The notes under the pieces are model-generated. The model was not told where the DNA came from, did no database searches, and saw nothing but the letters and a program-made list of their open reading frames with translations. This document shows, one piece after another, positions 1 to 6,150 of a DNA stretch of 8,474 nt. The position numbers and the translations under genes were made by a program. The DNA is taken from the NCBI GenBank assembly GCA_900550385.1, contig URRZ01000082.1, forward strand, positions 1-8,474. The letters are read 5' to 3'. Each line of letters begins with the position of its first letter. Position 1 is the stretch's first letter. This DNA is from an uncultured Coriobacteriaceae bacterium (lineage in GTDB: Bacteria; Actinomycetota; Coriobacteriia; Coriobacteriales; Eggerthellaceae).

Positions 1-127
1 CCAGGTAGTCGTTGCCCTGGTCGTCGACCGCATGCATGCCCGCGCCGCCCACCAGCTCCACCGGCTTGCGCCCGAACGTGGGCATCACGTAGCGGGCTTC
101 CAGCTCTTTCTGATCCGCGAGGGTCAT
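1..127 (-). CDS. argD: Acetylornithine aminotransferase, N-terminal part (cut by window edge)
   Basis: Only the first 42 codons lie in the window; the rest runs off the left edge. The start is ATG at 127-125, preceded by a strong purine-rich site (AGGAG at 141-137, with further G/A-rich sequence up to the start). The visible protein includes the segment YVMPTFGRKPVELVGGAG followed by HAVDDQGNDYL. This is the typical N-terminus of class-III PLP-dependent acetylornithine/succinyldiaminopimelate aminotransferases, which convert N-acetylglutamate semialdehyde to N-acetylornithine in the cytoplasm. The catalytic lysine lies outside the window and cannot be checked. The gene follows argB in the same direction after a 204-base gap that holds a nested-hairpin repeat and a separate dyad. 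Position after argJ and argB fits the classic argCJBD order and supports ArgD over other class-III aminotransferases. Confidence 0.9.
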   Translation of the reverse strand, partial: MTLADQKELEARYVMPTFGRKPVELVGGAGMHAVDDQGNDYL

Positions 128-148
128 CTCCCCCAGCTCCTTTCCAAA

Positions 149-179
149 ATGAGAAAAATCCTCCGTCCCTTTTTCTCAT
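149..179 (-). promoter_or_regulatory. Perfect 10-bp AT-rich dyad just upstream of argD
   Basis: ATGAGAAAAA (149-158) and TTTTTCTCAT (170-179) form a perfect inverted repeat around an 11-base spacer. The dyad ends 21 bases before the argD start, immediately upstream of its ribosome-binding site. The AT-rich arms contrast with the surrounding GC-rich DNA. It could be a repressor site or an RNA hairpin near the ribosome-binding site. It does not look like a normal intrinsic terminator because the stem is AT-rich and no separate U-run follows. Function is inferred from position only. Confidence 0.4.
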
Positions 180-200
180 CCCCTTGTTTCGTGGATGCAG

Positions 201-322
201 CCCCGTGCCGGGAGGGCGGCGTCCGCGCGCAGTTTGCGCAGCCCCTTGATCGCGTTCGAAGAACGCGATCCGCAAAGGGCGAGCACCTGTTTGAGCACGG
301 GCGCTGCCCTCCCGGCACGGGG
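201..322. repeat. Nested-hairpin intergenic element, copy 1 (argB-argD gap)
   Basis: Outer arms 201-225 and 298-322 pair over 25 positions with two non-Watson-Crick pairs (218/305 and 222/301, both G opposite T on the plus strand). Inside are two blocks shared with copy 2 at 1353-1484. The 5' block is 221-247 (26 of 27 bases identical to 1377-1403). The 3' block is 276-300 (24 of 25 identical to 1434-1458, including ACCTGTTTGAGCACGG). Between them is a perfect inner hairpin, GATCGCGTTC (248-257), loop GAA, GAACGCGATC (261-270). The element starts 10 bases after the argB stop. The outer arm sequence is unrelated to that of copy 2. I do not recognise a named repeat family. Confidence 0.85.
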
Positions 323-331
323 CGGACGACC

Positions 332-1279
332 CTAAATGTTTTCCGCTAGGCGCGAGGCGAACGTCCCTAAGGGCTTCGCCTCGAAGGGGTTGTCCTCCTT
401 CGCCTGGTCGATCATGGTGCCGATGCCCTTGTCGGTGAGGAGCTCGAGCAGGAGGGCATGCGGCGTGGTGCCATTGATGATGTGGGCGCGGTGGACGCCC
501 GTCTCCATCGCATGGATGCACGAGCGCATCTTGGGAATCATGCCAGTGGACAGCGTGCCGCCCTCCACCAGGGCTTCGGCTTCCGCCAGCGTCATGCGCG
601 ACACCAGCGACCCCTTGTCCGAGAAGTCCTCGTAGAGGCCGTCGACGTCGGTGAGGAACACCACCTTGTGCGCCCGGATGGCCGCGGCCACATGCCCCGC
701 CACCACGTCGGCGTTCACGTTGTAGAAGCCGCCGTCCTCGCCGATGCCTACCGTGGCCAGCACGGGGATGAAGTCGCTTGCCACCAGGTCTTCCAGAAGC
801 TGGCTGTTGATGCGGTCGATCTTGCCCACGCGCCCTAGACGCTCATCGGCCTGGCTCGCGATGATGGTGCCGGCATCCGCGCCGCTCACGCCCACCGCCA
901 GGTTGCCGTGCGCGTTGATGGCGGCCACGAGCTCCTGGTTCACCTTGCCGGTGAGCACCGTGCGCACCACCTCCATCGCCTCGTCGGTGGTCACGCGCTG
1001 GCCGTCGACGAACTCCACGTCCAGCTGGCGCTGCTTCATGGCATCGGTGATGGCCTTCCCGCCGCCGTGCACGATCACGGGGTTGACGCCGATGATCTTT
1101 AGCAGCACGATGTCCGCCATCACATCGGCGCGCAGCTGCTCGTCCACCATGGCCGCGCCGCCGTACTTGATGACGATGGTCTTGCCCGTGCAGTTCTTGA
1201 TCCAGGGCATAGCCTCCGCCAACACCTCGGCAGTAAGGCTCGACACCCCGTTAGGCCGCGTTTCCTTATCGTAATTCAT
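332..1279 (-). CDS. argB: Acetylglutamate kinase
   Basis: This 315-residue enzyme phosphorylates N-acetylglutamate with ATP in the second step of ornithine synthesis. Amino-acid-kinase features are present in order: KYGGAAM from Lys38, HGGGKAI (71-77, glycine-rich substrate/phosphate loop), RVTTDEAMEVV (95-105), NVNAD (187-191), LTDVDGLY (209-216) and STGMIPK (244-250). About 25 residues precede the KYGG motif and include a helix-like stretch (LAEAMPWIKNCTGK). Such an N-terminal helix is typical of hexameric, arginine-inhibited kinases, so feedback inhibition is plausible but not shown. I chose ATG at 1279 because AAGGGAG lies about 6 bases upstream. An in-frame GTG at 1300 would add seven residues but has no clear site. 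Stop is TAG at 334-332. argJ lies 217 bases upstream and argD 204 bases downstream, each gap holding a copy of the nested-hairpin element. Confidence 0.96.
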   Translation of the reverse strand: MNYDKETRPNGVSSLTAEVLAEAMPWIKNCTGKTIVIKYGGAAMVDEQLRADVMADIVLLKIIGVNPVIVHGGGKAITDAMKQRQLDVEFVDGQRVTTDEAMEVVRTVLTGKVNQELVAAINAHGNLAVGVSGADAGTIIASQADERLGRVGKIDRINSQLLEDLVASDFIPVLATVGIGEDGGFYNVNADVVAGHVAAAIRAHKVVFLTDVDGLYEDFSDKGSLVSRMTLAEAEALVEGGTLSTGMIPKMRSCIHAMETGVHRAHIINGTTPHALLLELLTDKGIGTMIDQAKEDNPFEAKPLGTFASRLAENI

Positions 1280-1352
1280 CCCAACTCCCTTACTCTCCAC
1301 CCGAGCAGAGTTCTAACGACCACCCCGGTCGAAAGCCCCTCGACTCCGAACA

Positions 1353-1484
1353 GGCCGGGGAGCGGTCGGGGGCGGGGTCCGCGCGCAGTTTCCGCAGCCC
1401 CTTTGAACGCGATCGCCAGATCGCGTTATCCAGAGGGCGAGGACCTGTTTGAGCACGGACCCCGCCCCCGACCGCTCCCCGGCC
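1353..1484. repeat. Nested-hairpin intergenic element, copy 2 (argJ-argB gap)
   Basis: Outer arms 1353-1381 and 1456-1484 are perfect inverted repeats over 29 bp. Core blocks 1377-1403 and 1434-1458 match copy 1 (26/27 and 24/25). The inner hairpin is AACGCGATC (1406-1414), loop GCCA, GATCGCGTT (1419-1427), a perfect 9-bp stem. Its arms are those of copy 1 in swapped order. The element starts 12 bases after the argJ stop and ends 73 bases before the argB start; copy 1 also ends 73 bases before its downstream start. Between element and argB there is only a small 5-bp hairpin (GTCGA...TCGAC) and the argB ribosome-binding site. Confidence 0.87.
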
Positions 1485-1496
1485 GTCCCGCGAACG

Positions 1497-2732
1497 CTAG
1501 GTCCTATAGTCCCCGTTGATCGTTATGTACTCATGCGAGAAATCGCAGGTCCACACCGTCGTCTTCGCATCCCCCGCGCCGAGGTCGATATCGATCGCGA
1601 TCTCGGGATCCTCGAAGCGCCTGAGCGCCTCGTCCTCGTCGAAGGGCACCGTCATGCCCTGCCGGCACACGGGAAGCCCCATGATGTCGATGGACACGTC
1701 CTCCTGCCTGAAGCGCGCCCCGGAGCGCCCGACGGCTCCGGCGATGCGCCCCCAGTTGGCGTCGTGCCCGGTGATGGCGGTCTTCACCAACGGCGAGTTC
1801 GCCACGGTGCGCGCCGCCGCATCGGCGTCGGCATCGGTGGCGGCGCCCGTCACGTTCACGGTCACCAGGCGCGTGGCGCCTTCGCCGTCGGCCGCCATCT
1901 GGCGCGCGAGGTTCACGCACACCGCCTGCAGCGCCGCCTCGAACGCCGCCAGCCCTGCCGACTCCGGAGCGAACGGCTCCGCGCCCGGCGCGGCGGCTCC
2001 CGAGGCGAAGATGAGGCAGGTGTCGTTGGTGGAGGTGTCGGAATCCACCGTCACCTTGTTGAAGCTCACGTTGACGGCGCGGACCAGCGCCGCATGCAGG
2101 ACGTCGTCGCGGATGGGCGCATCGGTGGTGATGACGCTGATCATGGTGGCCATGTTGGGCATGATCATGCCCGACCCCTTCGCCATGCCGCCCACGGTGA
2201 AGGTGCATCCGGCATAGTCGGGAGCGTCGACCTGGAACGAGATCGCCGCCTCCTTGGGATGGGTGTCGGTCGTCATGATGGCGCAGGCCGCATCGTGGCC
2301 GCCTTCGCGCGACAGCGCGGCAACCGCCTCGGGAACGCCCGTCTTGAAGGGCTCGAGCGGCAGATGCTGGCCGATGACGCCCGTCGAAGCGACCATCACC
2401 TCGCCTTCCGTGCAGCCCAGCCCGTCTGCGGCGATGCGCGCCATCTCGCGCGCAGCCTCTAGGCCGCGCTCGCCCGTGGCGGCGTTGGCGATCCCCGAGT
2501 TGACGATCACGGCGCGCGCCATGCCGTGCGACACGCCCTCCAAATGCTCGCGCGAAACCGTCACCGGCGCGGCGCAGAACACGTTCTGCGTGAACACGCC
2601 CGCGCAGGCGCACGGCTCGTCCGCTGCGACCAGCGCCATGTCGAGCCGCCCGGGGTTCTTGCGGAACCCGGCGTGGATCCCCGTCGCCTTGAACCCCAGC
2701 GCCGAGGCGACGCCGCCTCCCTCGATGAACAT
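1497..2732 (-). CDS. argJ: Glutamate N-acetyltransferase / ornithine acetyltransferase
   Basis: This 411-residue protein transfers the acetyl group from N-acetylornithine to glutamate, and in bifunctional members also from acetyl-CoA. The self-cleavage motif KGSGMIMPNMATMI is clear; cleavage would fall between Ala195 and Thr196, giving a beta chain whose N-terminal threonine is the nucleophile. The oxyanion-hole segment STGVIG (116-121), ANWGRIAGAVG in the C-terminal half and the C-terminal INGDYRT are all typical. Length is normal for the family. One departure from the usual form is NSGIANAATG (78-87), where most family members I know have Asn in place of Ile81. Start ATG at 2732 follows AAGGGA about 4-5 bases upstream; the 34 codons available further upstream have no ArgJ character. 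Mono- versus bifunctionality cannot be told from sequence. No argA-like gene is in the window. It is separated from argC by 315 bases with regulatory-looking sequence. Confidence 0.96.
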   Translation of the reverse strand: MFIEGGGVASALGFKATGIHAGFRKNPGRLDMALVAADEPCACAGVFTQNVFCAAPVTVSREHLEGVSHGMARAVIVNSGIANAATGERGLEAAREMARIAADGLGCTEGEVMVASTGVIGQHLPLEPFKTGVPEAVAALSREGGHDAACAIMTTDTHPKEAAISFQVDAPDYAGCTFTVGGMAKGSGMIMPNMATMISVITTDAPIRDDVLHAALVRAVNVSFNKVTVDSDTSTNDTCLIFASGAAAPGAEPFAPESAGLAAFEAALQAVCVNLARQMAADGEGATRLVTVNVTGAATDADADAAARTVANSPLVKTAITGHDANWGRIAGAVGRSGARFRQEDVSIDIMGLPVCRQGMTVPFDEDEALRRFEDPEIAIDIDLGAGDAKTTVWTCDFSHEYITINGDYRT

Positions 2733-2745
2733 CTCTTCCCTTCTT

Positions 2746-2796
2746 TCATTTGCGCGCCGTGCGCGGCTTGCCCGTCCGCACAGGGCGCACCGCCAT
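2746..2796 (-). CDS. Possible short arginine-containing leader peptide of argJ
   Basis: A 16-residue reading frame, MAVRPVRTGKPRTARK, starts with ATG at 2796 and stops with TGA at 2748-2746, 13 bases before the argJ start. It contains four Arg and two Lys. A good GGAGG lies at 2821-2817, 20 bases before the ATG. The intervening CGCGG-GCGAT-CCGCG could form a 5-bp hairpin that would bring the site to about 5 bases from the start. The open frame continues upstream, and Arg is common in any GC-rich frame, so chance is a real alternative. If real, it could sense arginine or charged tRNA-Arg in the argJ leader. Confidence 0.22.
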   Translation of the reverse strand: MAVRPVRTGKPRTARK

Positions 2797-2840
2797 CGCG
2801 GATCGCCCGCGCGTTTCCTCCGAACGAATTGCACGAGTCG

Positions 2841-2913
2841 ATATTATGCACCTATTGATGCAAAATAATGTTGCATTTTCATGAAAATATTCGTTTTGAT
2901 GAATCTTTTCACG
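2841..2913 (-). promoter_or_regulatory. AT-rich argJ control region with ArgR-box-like dyads
   Basis: This is the only clearly AT-rich stretch near the arg genes. TGCAT-TTTC-ATGAA (2872-2885) is close to the known ArgR box form of two TGAAT/TGCAT-like half-sites separated by 4 bases. ATGCAA (2858-2863) and TTGCAT (2871-2876) form a perfect 6-bp dyad with a 7-base spacer. TGAA-AATA-TTCG (2882-2893) and GAATCTTTTC (2901-2910) are further imperfect or small dyads. On the minus strand, TAATAT (2846-2841) or CATAAT (2848-2843) could be a -10 element, giving a leader of about 100 bases. No convincing -35 hexamer is seen 17 bases upstream, so the exact promoter is unsettled. Position directly before argJ supports arginine-responsive control of argJBD. 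Confidence 0.45.
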
Positions 2914-2939
2914 TATCCGACAAATTACGCCGGAAGAAG

Positions 2940-2953
2940 GCGGGGTTCCCCGC
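2940..2953 (-). terminator. Weak terminator-like hairpin downstream of argC
   Basis: GCGGG-GTTC-CCCGC (read on plus) gives a 5-bp GC stem with a 4-base loop. On the minus strand it is followed by CTTCTTCC, a pyrimidine run that is not a proper U-tract. It lies about 95 bases after the argC stop and just before the argJ control region, so it could reduce read-through. A second small hairpin (TTCGCCG 2963-2969 / CGGCGAA 2974-2980) and a third (CCGGAC 3022-3027 / GTCCGG 3031-3036) lie between it and the argC stop. Neither has a U-tract. Confidence 0.2.
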
Positions 2954-3047
2954 GCAAGGCGCTTCGCCGAACACGGCGAACGCCGCGGACGAAGCCCTTC
3001 CGCGCGACCGGCCCGTCGCACCCGGACCCCGTCCGGCCGAAAGCCCC

Positions 3048-4112
3048 CTACACCGAAAGCGACACGCCCGAAAGCCCCGCATCCTGGGGCAGGCCGAACA
3101 CGATGTTGGCGCACTGCACCGCCTGGCCGGCGGCGCCCTTGCCCAAATTGTCGATGGCTCCCGTCGCGACGAGCGCATGGGCGGGCTCGGAAAGGGCCAA
3201 TCCGATATGCGCGCGGTTGGTGCCCGCCACCGATGCCGTGCGCGGCTGGGCGCCCGCGTCGAGCACCGACACGAAGGGGCTGGAAGCATAGGCTTCGCGA
3301 TACAGCTGCACATACGCGTCGATGTCGCGCGGCGCGTCCGCAGCAAGCGGCAGCGTCACCGTGGAGAGCAGGCCGCGGCCCAAGGGGGCAAGATGCGGCG
3401 TGAACACCACGCGGCCGGGGGCGCCCAGGATCTGCTCGATCTCGGGCGTGTGGCGATGCGTCCCCACGCCGTATGCCTCCACGTTGGCGTCCGCGAAGCA
3501 GAAGTGCGTGCGCTGCGTGGCCTTCTTGCCCGCGCCCGTCACGCCGGAGACGGCATCCACCACGATGGGCGCATCGTCGCGAACGAACCCGGCACGGATG
3601 GCGGGAGCCGCCGCGAGCGAGGTCGCCGTGGGATAGCAGCCGGCGCACGCCACCAGGGCGGGAGCACCCGCCGCGCGCTCTTTCGCGACGCGGGCGAGCT
3701 CGTCGCCGGTGAGCTCGGGCAGGCCGAACGCCGCCTGCGCCAGAAGCTCGGGCTGGGTGTGCGGCACCTTGTACCACTTTTCATACACCGCCGCGTCCTT
3801 CAGGCGGAAGTCGGCGGAAAGGTCGATCACCGACGTGCCGCGCGCGATGAAGCCCGGCGCGGATTTCAACGCCGCCGTATGCGGCACCGCCAAAAGCACC
3901 ACGTCGCACTCGTCCAGCGCGGGATCGTCATGCGCGAGGAAACGTAGGTCGCTTACCCCTTCGAAAGCCGGGTAGGCATCCGCCAGGCGCGTGCCGGCGA
4001 GCTCCGACGAGGTGATGGCGACAAGCTCGAAATCAGGATGCCCCAGCAGCAGGCGGACCGCCTCGATCCCCGCGAACCCCGCAGCCCCGACGACTCCCGC
4101 TTTGATTGCCAT
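3048..4112 (-). CDS. argC: N-acetyl-gamma-glutamyl-phosphate reductase
   Basis: This 354-residue NADP-dependent reductase converts N-acetylglutamyl phosphate (the ArgB product) to the semialdehyde used by ArgD. The N-terminus has the Rossmann motif GVVGAAGFAG (6-15). The active-site segment ACAGCYPTATS places the catalytic cysteine at Cys159. The HRHTPEIEQ segment (219-227) carries the conserved histidine, and PLGRG (243-247) near HLAP is also typical. Length is normal. ATG at 4112 starts exactly at the family N-terminus and follows an AAGGAAGGCGAGG purine run; the 64 upstream in-frame codons are arginine-rich non-family sequence. The dehydratase gene ends 127 bases upstream in the same direction, so argC may be read from that transcript or from an unseen promoter. 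No ArgR-box-like site is visible directly in front of argC, unlike argJ. Confidence 0.96.
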   Translation of the reverse strand: MAIKAGVVGAAGFAGIEAVRLLLGHPDFELVAITSSELAGTRLADAYPAFEGVSDLRFLAHDDPALDECDVVLLAVPHTAALKSAPGFIARGTSVIDLSADFRLKDAAVYEKWYKVPHTQPELLAQAAFGLPELTGDELARVAKERAAGAPALVACAGCYPTATSLAAAPAIRAGFVRDDAPIVVDAVSGVTGAGKKATQRTHFCFADANVEAYGVGTHRHTPEIEQILGAPGRVVFTPHLAPLGRGLLSTVTLPLAADAPRDIDAYVQLYREAYASSPFVSVLDAGAQPRTASVAGTNRAHIGLALSEPAHALVATGAIDNLGKGAAGQAVQCANIVFGLPQDAGLSGVSLSV

Positions 4113-4184
4113 GTTCCTCGCCTTCCTTTTCTTTCCCGATCCTTCGCCGCAGCCGACGGCGCGGCAAGGCCGTGCCCGACGCCC

Positions 4185-4231
4185 CGTCCCGAACCGCGCG
4201 CGGCGGCGCCCCTCGGGACGCGTCCGGTTCG
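4185..4231. other. Overlapping GC-rich inverted repeats between dehydratase gene and argC
   Basis: CGTCCCGA (4185-4192) pairs with TCGGGACG (4213-4220), and the overlapping CGAACCG (4190-4196) pairs with CGGTTCG (4225-4231). The two stems are mutually exclusive. GGACGCGTCC (4216-4225) is also a perfect palindrome. The cluster lies 9-55 bases after the dehydratase stop on the transcribed strand and could be a transcript 3'-end structure. There is no U-tract, so an intrinsic terminator is not supported. In DNA this GC-rich, chance hairpins of this size are expected. Confidence 0.22.
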
Positions 4232-4239
4232 CCGGCCGC

Positions 4240-6084
4240 CTACCTGTTGGTGGTGTGGCGATACGTGGGGACGGCTTCCTCCAGGATGCGGATCGCCTCC
4301 GCATCGGTCATGTCCAGCGCCGACTCCAGCTCCTCCAGCTTCGACGCCACCTCGGTGTAGCTGATCTCCTGTCCGGTGGACACCATGATGGAGTGGTTCT
4401 GCGTGGGCAGCGTGCTCTCCTCGTCCATCAGCAGCTCCTCGTACATCTTCTCGCCCTCGCGCAGGCCCGTGAACACGATCTTGATGTCCACGTCGGGCGT
4501 GAGGCCGGAAAGCTGGATGAGGCCTTTCGCCAAATCGACGATCTTCACCGGCTCGCCCATGTCGAGGATGAAGATCTCGCCGCCGCGCGCCATGCCGCCC
4601 GCTTGGATGACCAGCCGCGATGCCTCGGGGATGGTCATGAAGTAGCGCTCGATGTCGGGATGGGTCACCGTCACCGGACCGCCGGCGGCGATCTGGCGCT
4701 GGAACACCGGGATGACGCTGCCGTTGGAGCCCAGCACGTTGCCGAAGCGCACCGCCGAGAAGATGGTCTTCGACGTGCGCGCGTAGTACTGCATCACCAT
4801 CTCGCCCATGCGCTTGGTGGCGCCCATGACGCTGGTGGGGTTCACCGCCTTGTCGGTGGAGATGAAGATGAAGCGCGCGGCCCCGTAGGCGTCGGCGGCG
4901 CGCACGGTGTTCAGCGTGCCGAACACGTTGTTCTGCACCGCCTCGCGCGGACACGCCTCCATCAGCGGCACGTGCTTGTGGGCCGCCGCATGGAACACCG
5001 CCGCCGGGCGGTACTTGCGGAAGATGTCGTCGATGCGGCGCTTGTCGCACACGTTGCCTATCTCCACGCAGATGTCGATGTCGTCGTATTCGCGCAGAAG
5101 CTCGTTGCGCAGCAGGTAGGCGTCGTTCTCGTACATGTCGAAGATGACGATGCGCGAGGGCGCCACCTGGCACAGCTGGCGCACCAGCTCGCTGCCGATG
5201 GAGCCGCCGCCGCCGGTGACCAGCACGCACTCGCCCGAGATGTAGCCCGACACCGCGCGCGTGTTCAGCACGATCTCCTCGCGGCCCAGCAGGTCGGCCA
5301 CGTCCACGTCGCGCAGCTTCACGTCGCCCACCTCGTCCAGCGACAGCTCGCGGATGTTGGGCAGGGTGCGCAGCCGGCAGTCGGTCTTGGTGCATTCGCC
5401 GTAGATGCGCTTGCGCTCATCGATGCTGGCCGACGGGATGGCCACGACGATCTGCTCGATGCCGTACTTCTCGGCCAGCTCCACGATGTCGTCGGTGGTC
5501 CCCTCCACCTTCACGCCGTGGATGCGGCTGCCGCGCTTGGCGGGGTCATCGTCGGTGGCGACGATGGGGATGCCCGGCATGAGCGGGTCCTTCGACGCCA
5601 TGCGGCCGATGGCGAGCGACCCCGTCTCGCCCGCGCCCACCACCAGCGTGCGGGGGCGGTCGGCGGCGCGCTGCGTGGAGGTGAGGGCGCGGTGCTTCTG
5701 GCGGAACACGCGCAGCATGAAGCGGCTGCCGCCCAAAAGCAGGATCAGCAGGATGCAGGCGCCGAAGAACACCCGGATGGGCAGGCGCACGTCGATGACC
5801 CACAAAAACACCGCGCCCACCAAGGTGGACAGCACCACCGAGAGCACGATCTGGATGGCCTCGTCGATGCTGGCGTACTCCCACAGATTGTTGTACAGCT
5901 TGAACAGGGCAAGCCCCAGCACGTTGATGACGGCGAGGATGCCCAGGATGAAGTAGATCTCGTTGTTGACGAACACCTCGTCCACGACGTTGGTCAGAAG
6001 CGAGGCCAGCCAATAGGCCGCATAGGTCAGGGCGATGTCCAGCAGCAGCAGCACCGCCGTGCGTCTTGTGATGTGAGCGTCCAC
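4240..6084 (-). CDS. Membrane-anchored UDP-sugar 4,6-dehydratase (FlaA1/PglF/CapD family)
   Basis: This 614-residue protein has four N-terminal membrane segments (about residues 7-30, 45-63, 77-99, 105-124). A CoA-binding-like Rossmann domain follows (LVVGAGETGSLAIG from 147), then a short-chain dehydrogenase/epimerase domain with GGGGSIGSE near 291-299. HAAAHKHVPLME (365-376) and STDKAVNPTSVMGATKR (409-425) are diagnostic. In PglF-type enzymes the Thr-Asp-Lys of this motif is catalytic and Met replaces the usual Tyr, as here. The family makes 4-keto-6-deoxy sugar nucleotides, commonly from UDP-GlcNAc, for capsule, O-antigen or glycoprotein glycans at the inner membrane face. The exact substrate is not determined. 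I chose GTG at 6084, preceded by GAGGGGG at a rather long 11-base spacing. An in-frame TTG at 6159 would lie at or upstream of the likely transcription start given the TATAAAAT at 6173-6166. No glycosyltransferase or aminotransferase partner is in the window. Confidence 0.9.
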   Translation of the reverse strand: MDAHITRRTAVLLLLDIALTYAAYWLASLLTNVVDEVFVNNEIYFILGILAVINVLGLALFKLYNNLWEYASIDEAIQIVLSVVLSTLVGAVFLWVIDVRLPIRVFFGACILLILLLGGSRFMLRVFRQKHRALTSTQRAADRPRTLVVGAGETGSLAIGRMASKDPLMPGIPIVATDDDPAKRGSRIHGVKVEGTTDDIVELAEKYGIEQIVVAIPSASIDERKRIYGECTKTDCRLRTLPNIRELSLDEVGDVKLRDVDVADLLGREEIVLNTRAVSGYISGECVLVTGGGGSIGSELVRQLCQVAPSRIVIFDMYENDAYLLRNELLREYDDIDICVEIGNVCDKRRIDDIFRKYRPAAVFHAAAHKHVPLMEACPREAVQNNVFGTLNTVRAADAYGAARFIFISTDKAVNPTSVMGATKRMGEMVMQYYARTSKTIFSAVRFGNVLGSNGSVIPVFQRQIAAGGPVTVTHPDIERYFMTIPEASRLVIQAGGMARGGEIFILDMGEPVKIVDLAKGLIQLSGLTPDVDIKIVFTGLREGEKMYEELLMDEESTLPTQNHSIMVSTGQEISYTEVASKLEELESALDMTDAEAIRILEEAVPTYRHTTNR

Positions 6085-6150
6085 GCCCGGCCAAGCCCCC
6101 TCACGGGAAATGGAGTGATTTTCCGGATTGTGCCGCCGCACCGTGCGCGC

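Noticed and set aside
124..318. Short minus-strand frame through repeat copy 1
   Set aside because: The reading frame is not kept in copy 2, where the inner segment differs by two bases in length, so the repeat is not conserved as a protein.
201..322. Repeat copies as ordinary intrinsic terminators
   Set aside because: The stems are far longer than usual, enclose about 70 bases of conserved core, and are not followed by a U-tract on either strand.
201..1484. Repeat elements as a CRISPR array
   Set aside because: There are only two units more than 1 kb apart, separated by a gene, with no regular spacers.
1449..2462. Plus-strand open frame of 337 codons across argJ
   Set aside because: It overlaps the clearly real argJ gene on the opposite strand, and its His/Arg/Gly-rich low-complexity content is typical of antisense frames in GC-rich DNA.
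2746..3777. Minus-strand open frame of 343 codons overlapping argC
   Set aside because: It is out of frame with argC and rich in Arg/Ala/Gly; only its last 16 codons, downstream of the argJ promoter region, are worth considering as a leader peptide.
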